IMG/VR virus record: IMGVR_UViG_3300043464_001162
Coordinates: 1 to 64,000 of that record
Length of the DNA: 64,000 bases
From: a virus
Direction: 5' to 3' (one strand)
Positions 1 to 7,299 of the stretch are shown piece by piece; the stretch's first letter is position 1, and every line of letters begins with the position of its first letter. The notes under the pieces were generated by a model that saw only the letters and a program-made list of their open reading frames with translations, was not told the DNA's origin and did no database searches. A program made the translations under genes and the position numbers.

Positions 1-2
1 GT

Positions 3-443
3 AAAGAAATTGATTTTATTTTAAATTATGGTGTTAAGAAATGTATAGAATTATTTAAAAAAGATAAAAACGTTGAAGAAGTTGATTATTGTTTATATCC
101 ATGGATTTTTATTTCAAGAAATGAGAACACACAATCTCATTATCATAATCACACAATGTTTTCTCCACATGTAAAAAAATCAATAGAAAGCAATTATACA
201 TTCACATATTATGTACAAATGCCGAATAATTTAAATGGGAACGATGGTAAATTATTTTTTGTGGATAACGAAGATAATGTACAAAGGATGTTTTTACCAG
301 AAGAAAATGAACTCGTTATTTTCCCCGCAGATGTATATCATAGACCTGATACTTCTATTAATTCTACTATCGATAGAATTGTAATTGCAGGAAATGTATT
401 ATTTGATTTTCCAATTTTAAAAGAGAAAAAAACATTGATGTGA
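3..443 (+). CDS. 2OG-Fe(II) oxygenase-like protein, 5' end outside the window
   Basis: The reading frame is open from the first bases, so the true start lies upstream and an internal ATG at 156 is not the start. The visible 146 residues contain an H-x-H pair (YHNH), a strand reading YTFTYYVQMPNN, a G-K-L-F-F turn, then a second histidine in VYHRPDTS followed by an arginine-containing strand. This is the layout of putative 2OG-Fe(II) oxygenases in phages (PF13759-like), which hydroxylate peptide or small-molecule substrates. The gene overlaps the next one by four bases, so it belongs to the same operon of oxygenase, radical SAM and sulfotransferase-like genes. The substrate is unknown. Confidence 0.6.
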   Translation, partial: KEIDFILNYGVKKCIELFKKDKNVEEVDYCLYPWIFISRNENTQSHYHNHTMFSPHVKKSIESNYTFTYYVQMPNNLNGNDGKLFFVDNEDNVQRMFLPEENELVIFPADVYHRPDTSINSTIDRIVIAGNVLFDFPILKEKKTLM

Positions 444-1498
444 GTCAAAAGGAAGAAATACTAAAAAAATATCTATGTACAACTCCATTTGTTTATTTAG
501 AGGCACATAAAAATGGAGTTTATAGTTGTTGTCCCTCATGGTTACCTGATAGATTATGTAGTTTAGATGATATTGAAACCGCTTGGGAAAGTGAAACACT
601 AAAAAATATTCAAGAATCCATTATAGATGGTTCGTATAAATATTGTTCAAAAACGCAATGCCCATATTTATCAAATTTAATAAATAATAAACAAATACCC
701 CAAGGTTTTATTTCTAAAGAAAATTTTAAATACGAAAAATACAAAAAAGGGCCTACTAATATAAATTTTGCATTTGACAGAAGTTGTAATTTATCATGTC
801 CATCTTGTAGAAATGTTGCAATTATGGCAGATGGAAGTGAATTAGAATTTATTGATAATACAATAAATAAAATTGCCGATGTTTATGGTAAAAATATAAA
901 GATGTTATATCTTTCAGGGTCAGCTGACCCATTTGCTTCAAAATCAATTAGAAAATTGTTACTAAATTTTGATAATAAAAAATTCCCAAATGTAAAACAA
1001 ATTCATTTACATACCAATGGATTATTATTAAATGAAAAAATGTGGAATAGTTTAAGCCACATACACCATTTAATAAAAACAATAGAAATAAGTATAGATG
1101 CATCAACTCAAAAAACATATGAAATTATTAGAAGAGGTGGGGATTGGGGTGTTTTAATTGAAAACTTAAATTTTATTTCTAAATGTGAAACAATAAAAAA
1201 AGTTAGAGCTTCATTCGTTGTGCAAGATACAAATTACACAGAGATGGACTCATTTTATAAATTGATGAAAAATATACTTAAAGAAAAGGTTGAAATATAT
1301 TTTAATAAAATTACAAATTGGGGAACATATAGTGATGGTGAATTTTTAATAAAACAAATATGGTCAGAATCACATCCTGAATTTAAAGAATTTTTAAATG
1401 AAATAAATAAAGTTTGTTTTAATCAAATGTGTATTCATAATATGAATGATATAATTAAAAAACACAAATTAAGAAAAAACTTATCAAAACTTTTATGA
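440..1498 (+). CDS. Radical SAM protein with N-terminal SPASM-like cysteines
   Basis: The radical SAM 4Fe-4S motif CxxxCxxC is at C116, C120 and C123 (SCNLSCPSC). N-terminal to it are C13, C30, C31, C69 and C74 in the spacing of a SPASM-type auxiliary-cluster domain, which usually sits at the C-terminus; here the order appears reversed. The start is GTG, overlapping the previous stop. A close paralogue lies near the other end of the window (starting at 57848) with the same C13/C30/C31 positions. Neighbours are oxygenases and a sulfotransferase-like gene. The reaction is probably modification of a sugar or peptide; this cannot be decided from sequence. Confidence 0.85.
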   Translation: MSQKEEILKKYLCTTPFVYLEAHKNGVYSCCPSWLPDRLCSLDDIETAWESETLKNIQESIIDGSYKYCSKTQCPYLSNLINNKQIPQGFISKENFKYEKYKKGPTNINFAFDRSCNLSCPSCRNVAIMADGSELEFIDNTINKIADVYGKNIKMLYLSGSADPFASKSIRKLLLNFDNKKFPNVKQIHLHTNGLLLNEKMWNSLSHIHHLIKTIEISIDASTQKTYEIIRRGGDWGVLIENLNFISKCETIKKVRASFVVQDTNYTEMDSFYKLMKNILKEKVEIYFNKITNWGTYSDGEFLIKQIWSESHPEFKEFLNEINKVCFNQMCIHNMNDIIKKHKLRKNLSKLL

Positions 1499-1995
1499 TA
1501 TTAAAACAAAAAATATTATTTAATCAAGAAGAATGTCAATCAATTATTGATATATCAAAATCAAAAAAACAAAATTGGAACTATAAAGATAGAATGTATG
1601 AATCAATGAGTATAGAATATAATAAAAATACTATTTGGTTATTTGATAAGTTGAAGGAGTTTTTACAAAAGGAAACAAACATTCAAATCAGAACAATAAA
1701 CAAAAGGATACATTTTCATAAATTTACGAAAGGTGATTGGTTCGGAAAACATAACGATATTAGAGACGATAGGGTATATGCTGTTGGTGTTTTATTAAAT
1801 AATGATTTTAGTGGTGGTGATTTTAAATTATACAATCCAGATGAAATAATTTTAAATAAAGTAGTTGGAAACACCTATTTATTTGATGTAAGAATTGAAC
1901 ATGAAATAACATCTATTTTAGATGGGGAAAGATATTCATTACTTTGGTTTTTACAAAATGAACATATAAAATTAGAAACGAATAAATTAATATGA
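1495..1995 (+). CDS. 2OG-Fe(II) oxygenase (prolyl 4-hydroxylase-like)
   Basis: The 166-residue protein has the iron triad of the family: H-x-D in GKHNDIRDD, a distal H in RIEHEIT, and the 2-oxoglutarate-binding R in GERYSLLWF. The core strand NNDFSGGDFKLY is typical of P4H-type phage hydroxylases. It overlaps the radical SAM gene upstream and the sulfotransferase-like gene downstream by four bases each, which indicates translational coupling. It probably hydroxylates a protein or glycan; the substrate is unknown. It is one of four such oxygenases in this window. Confidence 0.85.
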   Translation: MILKQKILFNQEECQSIIDISKSKKQNWNYKDRMYESMSIEYNKNTIWLFDKLKEFLQKETNIQIRTINKRIHFHKFTKGDWFGKHNDIRDDRVYAVGVLLNNDFSGGDFKLYNPDEIILNKVVGNTYLFDVRIEHEITSILDGERYSLLWFLQNEHIKLETNKLI

Positions 1996-2501
1996 AAATT
2001 CTAATAATATGTTTACCTAGAACGGGGTCTACATCTTTAACAAATAAAATAGCCGATGATAATAATTTAAATCCTATATTTGAACCATTTGATGGTCAAA
2101 ATAGAGTTATTTATAATGGAGAAGATAATGTAGTTTTAAAAACAATTATAGACCAAACATACCCAATAGGCCAAAAAGATTATGTAAATTATTGGTTTAA
2201 TAAATCTAAAGAATTTGATAAAATTATTTTATTATCAAGAAAGGATTTAAAAGCATGTGCAGAGAGTTTATCGTTTTTGGATTATAATCACCGAAATGGA
2301 TTTCAATATAATGAAAAATATGAATGGCATTCAACTCCAAATTTTAATCAATGGTATAAATATGTAATTAGTAAAAATGAAGATTTACATATATTGGGTA
2401 AATTATTGAATATTGATATTATTTATTATGAAGATATATTCGATTTAAATTCAACAGAAAGATTAAGGGTAGGTAATTTAAAATTAAGTTCATTAATTTA
2501 A
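1992..2501 (+). CDS. Sulfotransferase-like protein
   Basis: The N-terminus MKILIICLPRTGSTSL is the strand-loop-helix that binds the 5'-phosphosulfate of PAPS in sulfotransferases (PRTGSTSL). The downstream IILLSRKDLKACAESL matches the 3'-phosphate-binding R/S region. At 169 residues it is shorter than most sulfotransferases (about 250-300), but compact phage versions exist and there is no sign of a frameshift. It is the last gene of the operon that enters the window at its left end. It probably transfers sulfate to a sugar made by the cassette; the acceptor is not predictable. Confidence 0.65.
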   Translation: MKILIICLPRTGSTSLTNKIADDNNLNPIFEPFDGQNRVIYNGEDNVVLKTIIDQTYPIGQKDYVNYWFNKSKEFDKIILLSRKDLKACAESLSFLDYNHRNGFQYNEKYEWHSTPNFNQWYKYVISKNEDLHILGKLLNIDIIYYEDIFDLNSTERLRVGNLKLSSLI

Positions 2502-2502
2502 A

Positions 2503-2534
2503 TTTGGTATTATCAAATATTTTTCGTATATTAG
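2503..2534 (+). promoter_or_regulatory. Bacteroidota-type promoter (TTTG-N20-TATATTAG)
   Basis: TTTG lies at 2503-2506 and TATATTAG at 2527-2534 with 20 bases between. This fits the Bacteroidota sigma layout (-33 TTTG, -7 TAnnTTTG). The same arrangement precedes genes at 3739, 5103, 27238 and 42781. The spacer carries an inverted repeat ATTTG-N7-CAAAT, and TTAGAGT/ACTCTAA arms (2531-2537, 2553-2559) flank the expected transcription start. It would drive the HD hydrolase gene. Confidence 0.7.
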
Positions 2535-2563
2535 AGTATTATAAATGATTAAACTCTAAAATT

Positions 2564-3205
2564 ATGAAAACAGAACAAGAATTAAAAGTAAATTACGATA
2601 GATTTATCGGAATTATCAAAAAATATTTCAAAGGAGAAAGATTGGAGAAATTACTCCATATGTATTCCGAAGATGAATTGGGTGTTAACCTTACACTATC
2701 TGCCGCATCTGGCTCAAAACACTATCATAACGCATATATAGGTGGGTATATAGACCACATCTTTAATGTATGTAAGAACGCTCTTAAAATGAGAGACCTG
2801 TTCGTAATGCAAGGTGGAGAGATTGATTTCACCGAAGAAGAATTGATATTTAGTTGTCTACACCACGACTTAGGAAAGTTAGGTGTTAAAGGTGAATTAC
2901 ATTATTTACCAAATCAGGAAGAATGGTCTCAAAAGAAATACGGAACTTTGTTTGTTCGCAATGAGAATATTCCATATATGACATTAACTGATAGAACTTT
3001 CTTTACATTGAACCATTATGGTATTCAGTATAATGAGAAAGAGTATTTTGCAATCAAACTTACCGATGGTATGTATGATGAAGATAATCAAAAGTATTTA
3101 GCAGGTCACGACTTAAAGAAACAATTAGTTTATAAGTTACAATTTATTATGCATTGGGCAGACCATATGTCTACAATCATTGAAAGACAAGATAACATAC
3201 TTTAA
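2564..3205 (+). CDS. HD-domain phosphohydrolase
   Basis: The 213-residue protein has the metal ligands of the HD superfamily: a histidine in GGYIDH (H65), the HHDLGK signature at 100-105, a later histidine in TLNHYG, and a terminal D in HWADHMS. Such phage proteins usually hydrolyse nucleotides or phosphomonoesters. It stands alone behind its own promoter and before the Hsp20 gene, in the early/middle block. Base use is slightly less AT-rich than in the glycan cassettes. The substrate is not known. Confidence 0.8.
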   Translation: MKTEQELKVNYDRFIGIIKKYFKGERLEKLLHMYSEDELGVNLTLSAASGSKHYHNAYIGGYIDHIFNVCKNALKMRDLFVMQGGEIDFTEEELIFSCLHHDLGKLGVKGELHYLPNQEEWSQKKYGTLFVRNENIPYMTLTDRTFFTLNHYGIQYNEKEYFAIKLTDGMYDEDNQKYLAGHDLKKQLVYKLQFIMHWADHMSTIIERQDNIL

Positions 3206-3228
3206 TGTCAAAATGTCAAAAGTAGTCC

Positions 3229-3256
3229 TTTGGTATAGTATTTGGACTATATAGAG
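3229..3256 (+). promoter_or_regulatory. Degenerate promoter copy before Hsp20
   Basis: The sequence has TTTGGTAT at 3229-3236 and TATATAGAG at 3248-3256, followed by AGTATTATTAA, which resembles the HD-gene promoter. The gap between the two boxes is only 15 bases instead of 20, so it may be weak, need an activator, or be a relic. Confidence 0.35.
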
Positions 3257-3281
3257 TATTATTAACAAAAAAACATTTATT

Positions 3282-3659
3282 ATGTACACAATTGATTACA
3301 GTAAATTATTCGAAGAGTTCTTTAATGAACCAAAAACAACAACTTATGTTCCAAACAAATTCGCAGTAGACATTAAAGATGAATCTGCAACAATTGCATT
3401 ATCGGTATTAGGCCACGACCCTAAAGATATTGAAATTAATTGCTTTGAGGACAAAATAGAAATTAAAGCTAAAAAGATAGGAGAGGATAAAGAAAGTCCT
3501 TTTAATCAATTAGTTTCAGACATCGAAGAACGAATCCAAGTAGGTAAAAACTTTGATGGTAAAAAAGCAAAAGCTGATATTAAAAATGGAATTCTTTTAA
3601 TTACCATTGAAAGAAAGGAAGAGTCCAAACCAAAAAAATTAACCTTAAAATTAGGTTAA
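3282..3659 (+). CDS. hsp20: Small heat-shock protein (Hsp20/alpha-crystallin)
   Basis: The 125-residue protein matches the alpha-crystallin domain: FAVDIKDESATIALSVLG, DIEINCFEDKIEIKAKK, an ERIQVG strand, and the C-terminal GILLITIERKEE followed by KKLTLKLG. These are ATP-independent holdase chaperones. Hsp20 genes are a recurrent accessory gene of marine T4-like phages, where they are thought to help protein folding during infection. A strong hairpin with a T-run lies about 20 bases after the stop. Length and domain layout are normal for the family. Confidence 0.9.
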   Translation: MYTIDYSKLFEEFFNEPKTTTYVPNKFAVDIKDESATIALSVLGHDPKDIEINCFEDKIEIKAKKIGEDKESPFNQLVSDIEERIQVGKNFDGKKAKADIKNGILLITIERKEESKPKKLTLKLG

Positions 3660-3682
3660 TTCAGTTATTTTTCGTATATTGA
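3651..3682 (+). promoter_or_regulatory. Bacteroidota-type promoter (TTAG-N20-TATATTGA)
   Basis: TTAG at 3651-3654 and TATATTGA at 3675-3682 keep the exact 20-base spacing and the TTTTCG sequence directly before the -7 box seen in the other copies. It overlaps the end of the Hsp20 gene and would drive the 58-residue protein and the membrane protein that follows. Confidence 0.6.
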
Positions 3683-3715
3683 AAAGGTAGGAGATTAAAC
3701 ACTTCTACCTTTTTT
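3682..3715 (+). terminator. Hairpin with T-run after Hsp20
   Basis: AAAAGGTAG (3682-3690) pairs perfectly with CTACCTTTT (3705-3713) around a 14-base loop, followed by more T. It can end the Hsp20 transcript. It directly abuts the promoter box at 3675-3682, so RNA started there would begin inside the hairpin's first arm; a 5'-end stabilising stem or attenuator is an alternative. Confidence 0.6.
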
Positions 3716-3723
3716 ATTATAAA

Positions 3724-3739
3724 CAAATATTTATTACTA
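3724..3739 (+). repeat. 16-base element CAAATATTTATTACTA, copy 1
   Basis: This sequence occurs identically at 12082-12097. It contains ATATTTATT, one base off the ATATTTATA motif found before virion genes. Here it ends at the first base of the ATG of the 58-residue gene. Confidence 0.5.
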
Positions 3740-3915
3740 TGATATACAACGAAAAAATACAAATGTTATTAGAATCTTTAGACGGAAAATTAAGGATTTT
3801 ACAAAACGGAATTACTGGTGCACAATCAATGACACCATCGGTTGCTCACACTACTTTGGAAGATGCAAGAAAGATAGTAGAGCGCGTTGCCGAATTAACC
3901 AGAATCAATCGATAA
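3739..3915 (+). CDS. Small hypothetical protein, 58 residues
   Basis: The protein starts MIYNEKIQMLLESLDGKLRI and ends in a charged helix, RKIVERVAELTRINR. It has no membrane segment or cysteine and looks helical throughout. Its stop codon is directly followed by the ATG of the next gene, and a promoter plus a conserved element lie just upstream, so it is probably real despite its size. No family is recognised. The tight coupling suggests a role linked to the membrane protein downstream. Confidence 0.7.
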   Translation: MIYNEKIQMLLESLDGKLRILQNGITGAQSMTPSVAHTTLEDARKIVERVAELTRINR

Positions 3916-5049
3916 ATGAATTGGCTTAAATATTTAGTCGGATTTTCTGCACTAATTATTGCCGGATGTGCAGCTTATTTCTCCGTAACAGGTTTGGGTG
4001 TTCTATTTAGTGGTGCGGCAGTATCGGTTATGGTAATGGCAGGTGCATTGGAGTTTGCAAAGTTAGTTGCTGCAACTTATCTAAAACAAGAGTGGGAAAA
4101 CATAAAAGGATTTAATAAGTGGTATTTGACCTCTGCCGTTGCATTATTGATGTTAATCACTTCTGCAGGTATATTTGGATATCTTTCCAATGCATTCCAA
4201 TCTCAGTCCTTAAAATTGCAACAGGTAGATAGAGAAGTTTTAGTATATTCTACTAAAATTGACCAAAATACTGCACAAATTACTCAATTAAACACCCAAT
4301 TGGGTCAGTTATCGTCAACTCAAAACACAATTTTAGATAAAGGTAAGGTAAATTCTCGTCTTTTGCGTTCAATAGACCAAAAAGATAGACAAACTGCTCA
4401 AATTAACAAAAAAATCGAAATTTTACAAACGGAAAATGCTAAAAATAACGAAAAAATCAACGAAATTAAGACCTCAAACTTAGATTTGGAGAAAGAAGTG
4501 GGTGGTTTTAGGTTTATTGCCGAAGCATTTGGTATGGAACTAAAAAATGTAGTAAAATTCTTTATATTTTTGATTGTAATTGTGTTTGACCCACTGGCAG
4601 TTGCTTTAATTATCGCATTTAATGGTTTAATTGAAACTAAAAAACAAAAACAAAGAAGGCTTTTGGGTGAAATTATAGAAAATGACGAAAAATTAGGTTT
4701 ATATGATAATTTAGATGATTTAATGGAAGAAAACTATAAAGGTTACGAAGTTTACGGAGATAATATTGTTAACGAAATCGAAAAAAATGAGATTAACGAG
4801 AAAAAAGAAGATACAAATGTTGAATCTACTGATGTTGTGGTTGATGATACACCTACTTCTGAAAATGTAGAAGAAACCCTTCCAGATTTAAAATGGGAAG
4901 AATACATGCATCCAGAATTTCCTTGGAATAAAAGAAATTTATGGATAAATAACCCAAAGGCCGTTAATTATTGGTTATCAACTAAGGGTGGTAATGTTAG
5001 AGAGTTATCCAGATTGAGAAGTGAAAATGAAAATATTAAAACTTATTAA
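3916..5049 (+). CDS. Membrane protein with central coiled coil
   Basis: The 377-residue protein has hydrophobic segments at about 6-31, 33-53 and 70-90. A long polar heptad region (about 95-200) rich in Q, N, K and L follows, then another hydrophobic segment at about 210-235 with an FDPLAVALIIAFNG core. The C-terminal 140 residues are acidic and end in a Trp/Pro-rich stretch (PDLKWEEYMHPEFPWNKRN). The shape suggests an inner-membrane protein exposing a coiled coil. No family could be named. It is transcribed with the 58-residue protein and ends just before the next promoter. Membrane remodelling or superinfection exclusion would be guesses. Confidence 0.75.
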   Translation: MNWLKYLVGFSALIIAGCAAYFSVTGLGVLFSGAAVSVMVMAGALEFAKLVAATYLKQEWENIKGFNKWYLTSAVALLMLITSAGIFGYLSNAFQSQSLKLQQVDREVLVYSTKIDQNTAQITQLNTQLGQLSSTQNTILDKGKVNSRLLRSIDQKDRQTAQINKKIEILQTENAKNNEKINEIKTSNLDLEKEVGGFRFIAEAFGMELKNVVKFFIFLIVIVFDPLAVALIIAFNGLIETKKQKQRRLLGEIIENDEKLGLYDNLDDLMEENYKGYEVYGDNIVNEIEKNEINEKKEDTNVESTDVVVDDTPTSENVEETLPDLKWEEYMHPEFPWNKRNLWINNPKAVNYWLSTKGGNVRELSRLRSENENIKTY

Positions 5050-5051
5050 TA

Positions 5052-5083
5052 TTTGGTAAATTAGAATTATTTTCGTATATTAG
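5052..5083 (+). promoter_or_regulatory. Bacteroidota-type promoter (TTTG-N20-TATATTAG)
   Basis: TTTG at 5052-5055 and TATATTAG at 5076-5083 have the same 20-base spacing and preceding TTTTCG as the copy at 2503. The AAATTATAATTT palindrome lies between the box and the ATG at 5103. It should drive the operon running from the cytidylyltransferase-like gene through the carbamoyltransferase. Confidence 0.7.
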
Positions 5084-5102
5084 AAATACGAAATTATAAT
5101 TT

Positions 5103-5510
5103 ATGAAAAAATATGCATTATTCATCGGAAGATGGCAAACATGGCACAAAGGACATGAGTGGTTAATCAATCAACAATTAGAAAACGGAAAAAATTGTTG
5201 GGTTGCAATTAGAGATGTACAAAAGGATGAAAATAATCCAAAATCAGCACAAGAAGTATTACAAGAATTACAAAATGAACCATTTTTTACTCAAAATTGG
5301 AATAAAATCTTATTATCAATAATTCCAGATATTGAATCGGTAAACTATGGTAGAGGAGTGGGATATGAGGTAATTTATCACGAACCACCAAAAGAAATCG
5401 AAAAAATTAGTGGAACTGCAATTAGACAAAAATACATTGACTCAAATGGTGATGTAATTGTTTATAATATTGAAAAAAATGATAGTAGAGAGGAAACGAC
5501 ACATAGCTAA
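5103..5510 (+). CDS. Cytidylyltransferase-family nucleotidyltransferase (NMNAT-like)
   Basis: The 135-residue protein opens with a nucleotide-binding strand, FIGRWQTWHKGHEWL, holding the HxGH signature (HKGH), and has the second family motif ISGTAIRQ near residue 107. Both bind ATP phosphates in NMN/phosphopantetheine adenylyltransferases and related enzymes. It is short but complete for a single Rossmann-like domain. The C-terminus overlaps the next gene by 32 bases. A second domain with the same motifs is fused to a ligase-like module at 61078. The substrate (NMN, sugar or alcohol phosphate) cannot be assigned. Confidence 0.7.
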   Translation: MKKYALFIGRWQTWHKGHEWLINQQLENGKNCWVAIRDVQKDENNPKSAQEVLQELQNEPFFTQNWNKILLSIIPDIESVNYGRGVGYEVIYHEPPKEIEKISGTAIRQKYIDSNGDVIVYNIEKNDSREETTHS

Positions 5511-5688
5511 AACTATTTCTTATCGTGTTATATCTACATTAGTCGGATTTGGTATAATGTGGTGGGTAAGTGGTGATATAAAAGTAGGTGCAGCATTTGG
5601 AATTGCAGAATTGGTGTATAAACCTATTCAATATTACCTACACGAAAGAATTTGGTATAAATTTATAAAATACGGACTTAAAAAATAA
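5479..5688 (+). CDS. DUF2061-type small membrane protein
   Basis: From the second ATG the protein reads MIVERKRHIAKTISYR, then a hydrophobic segment, VISTLVGFGIMWWVSG, and a second one around AAFGIAELVYKPIQYY, ending LHERIWYKFIKYGLKK. This two-helix pattern with AKTISYR and LHERIW is the DUF2061 family. I chose this start, not the ATG at 5458, because the family begins with a short basic segment before AKTISYR. DUF2061 proteins are often encoded with adenylylsulfate kinase and sulfation genes. No such kinase is visible here, although a sulfotransferase-like gene lies 3 kb upstream. Confidence 0.75.
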   Translation: MIVERKRHIAKTISYRVISTLVGFGIMWWVSGDIKVGAAFGIAELVYKPIQYYLHERIWYKFIKYGLKK

Positions 5689-5691
5689 AAA

Positions 5692-6327
5692 ATGAAATTA
5701 GTAGTAGACAAAAATCAATTTGGTTTAGAAACTCAGGAATTTAGAGAATATCTAAAAACACCTGTATTAAAAAGTGAAATCACACAAGATGAAGCTGATG
5801 AGTTAAGAATGAAATTAACACAAGCTTTGATAGAAAATCCAGGCTTAGGTATATCGGCAACACAAATTGGTATTAAAAAAAGAGCATGTTATATTCAATT
5901 TGGAGATGAAGAATTATTCTTAGTAAATCCAATTATAAAAGAAAAGTCAAAAGAAGGATTCTTATTTATGGAAGGATGTTTATCAATTCCATCAACATTA
6001 AGGTCACCAATTAGAACTATTAGAGCTTCTAAAGTTGTAATAGATACGGATAATTTGGGAGAATTAACTTTTGAAATCAATCCAGAAGGGGATGAGGCAA
6101 ACAAAACAGTTTCAAAGGAAACAATGATGACGGTTATAGTTCAACATGAAATTGACCATTTAGACGGAATTACAATTAAAGATAGAGTATATAATACACA
6201 AATTGTCAAAAAAACTACATATGGTAGAAATGACAAGATTGTTATGAAGTCTCCAAAAGGTAATTTGGAAGAGATTAAATACAAACATGCAAACAAATAT
6301 TTTTTACAAGGATACGAAATCGTTTAA
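5692..6327 (+). CDS. def: Peptide deformylase
   Basis: All three family motifs are present: GLGISATQIG (51-60), EGCLS (94-98, metal ligand C96) and HEIDH (152-156, ligands H152 and H156, catalytic E153). The enzyme removes the formyl group from nascent proteins. Phage deformylases are common in marine phages, where they are thought to speed maturation of phage-made proteins. At 211 residues it is longer than the usual compact phage form. The extra length lies between EGCLS and HEIDH (an acidic, Lys-rich insert around 118-145) and in a 50-residue Lys-rich C-terminal tail. It sits four bases after DUF2061. Confidence 0.95.
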   Translation: MKLVVDKNQFGLETQEFREYLKTPVLKSEITQDEADELRMKLTQALIENPGLGISATQIGIKKRACYIQFGDEELFLVNPIIKEKSKEGFLFMEGCLSIPSTLRSPIRTIRASKVVIDTDNLGELTFEINPEGDEANKTVSKETMMTVIVQHEIDHLDGITIKDRVYNTQIVKKTTYGRNDKIVMKSPKGNLEEIKYKHANKYFLQGYEIV

Positions 6328-6330
6328 TTT

Positions 6331-6606
6331 ATGGAATTAATGATAATAATTTTAACTATATTTTTAGCAATTGCGGGATATAGTGTATGGATTCTTCTAA
6401 ATAAATTAGAAAAATACGAAGATATCATTGAAGAAAATGATATATTTTTACAAACAGAGTTGGAAAGAAACGAAGCATTACTGGAGGCATTACGAGAAAT
6501 TGATACTCGTCAAATGTTTGAGAAGGATGATGAAGTAGGTTCTATATTTTATCAAATAAAAGAAACTATCGAAAAATTCAAAACAAAACAAAATGCCAGT
6601 AACTAA
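6331..6606 (+). CDS. Small membrane-anchored coiled-coil protein
   Basis: The 91-residue protein starts with a single hydrophobic helix (about 3-23, MIIILTIFLAIAGYSVWILL). A charged heptad region (KLEKYEDIIEENDIFLQTEL) follows, then the segment FEKDDEVGSIFYQIKETI. Similar DDEVG-x-x-F segments occur in small proteins of other marine T4-like phages, from memory and unverified. It is probably membrane-tethered with a cytoplasmic coiled coil. It overlaps the sigma-like gene by 14 bases. No function can be assigned. Confidence 0.75.
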   Translation: MELMIIILTIFLAIAGYSVWILLNKLEKYEDIIEENDIFLQTELERNEALLEALREIDTRQMFEKDDEVGSIFYQIKETIEKFKTKQNASN

Positions 6607-7297
6607 GAGGAAAAAGAGAGGCCCGAATAGACAATACTTTACAAAAGATACGGAAGATGCTATCATTGAATACAATCTAACCGATGACCAATCCATTAAG
6701 GATAAGTTATATAGAGAAAGAATTGCATCTGCATTCGACAAACTTGCAGAGATAGTTTATAACAAATGGAAATTTACTTACTTTGATGATGACCCCAAAG
6801 ATGTAATGGCAGAAGTTGTTACATTTATGATTGAAAAAATTCACATGTATAAAAGTGGTAAAGGTAAAGCATTCTCTTACTTTACAATTGTTGCAAGAAA
6901 CTATTTAATTTTAAATAATAATGCAAACTACAAAAGATATAAAGATACAGATATAATGTCTGGTTTACCTGAGTCTTTTGATACTGAAAATAACTTTAGA
7001 GAAGAGGAAAGAAATGATGAATTTAGAACTTTCAATGTTAGAATGTTGCAATATTGGGATAAACACTTAGAAAACTATTTCCCAAAGAAAAGAGATATGC
7101 AAATTGCAGATTCGGTATTAGAATTATTTAGAAGAGCAAATTATATAGAAAACTTTAATAAAAAATCATTATATCTTTTAATTAGAGAAATGACAGGACA
7201 TCCTACACATTATATAACCAAAGTTGTCAACAAAATGAAAGAAAGACAAATGGAATTATATAATGAATTTGATAAGTATGGTGATATAAAAATTTAA
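6593..7297 (+). CDS. gp55: Late sigma factor, T4 gp55-like
   Basis: The 234-residue protein has a basic N-terminus. A central region follows (about 55-105: FDDDPKDVMAEVVTFMIEKI, then SYFTIVARNYLI) that matches the sigma-2-like helix of T4 gp55 and other phage late sigma factors, where this region contacts RNA polymerase core and the -10 element. The C-terminal half is helical and charged, with a possible helix-turn-helix near 190-220. It is larger than T4 gp55 (185 residues). If correct, it directs late transcription, plausibly from the ATATTTATA motifs listed here. The assignment rests on pattern similarity by eye. Confidence 0.65.
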   Translation: MPVTKRKKRGPNRQYFTKDTEDAIIEYNLTDDQSIKDKLYRERIASAFDKLAEIVYNKWKFTYFDDDPKDVMAEVVTFMIEKIHMYKSGKGKAFSYFTIVARNYLILNNNANYKRYKDTDIMSGLPESFDTENNFREEERNDEFRTFNVRMLQYWDKHLENYFPKKRDMQIADSVLELFRRANYIENFNKKSLYLLIREMTGHPTHYITKVVNKMKERQMELYNEFDKYGDIKI

Positions 7298-7299
7298 AT

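Noticed and set aside
156-443. A complete 95-residue protein starting at 156
   Set aside because: The frame is open upstream to the window edge and holds the first histidine motif before that ATG, so the gene is longer and cut by the window.
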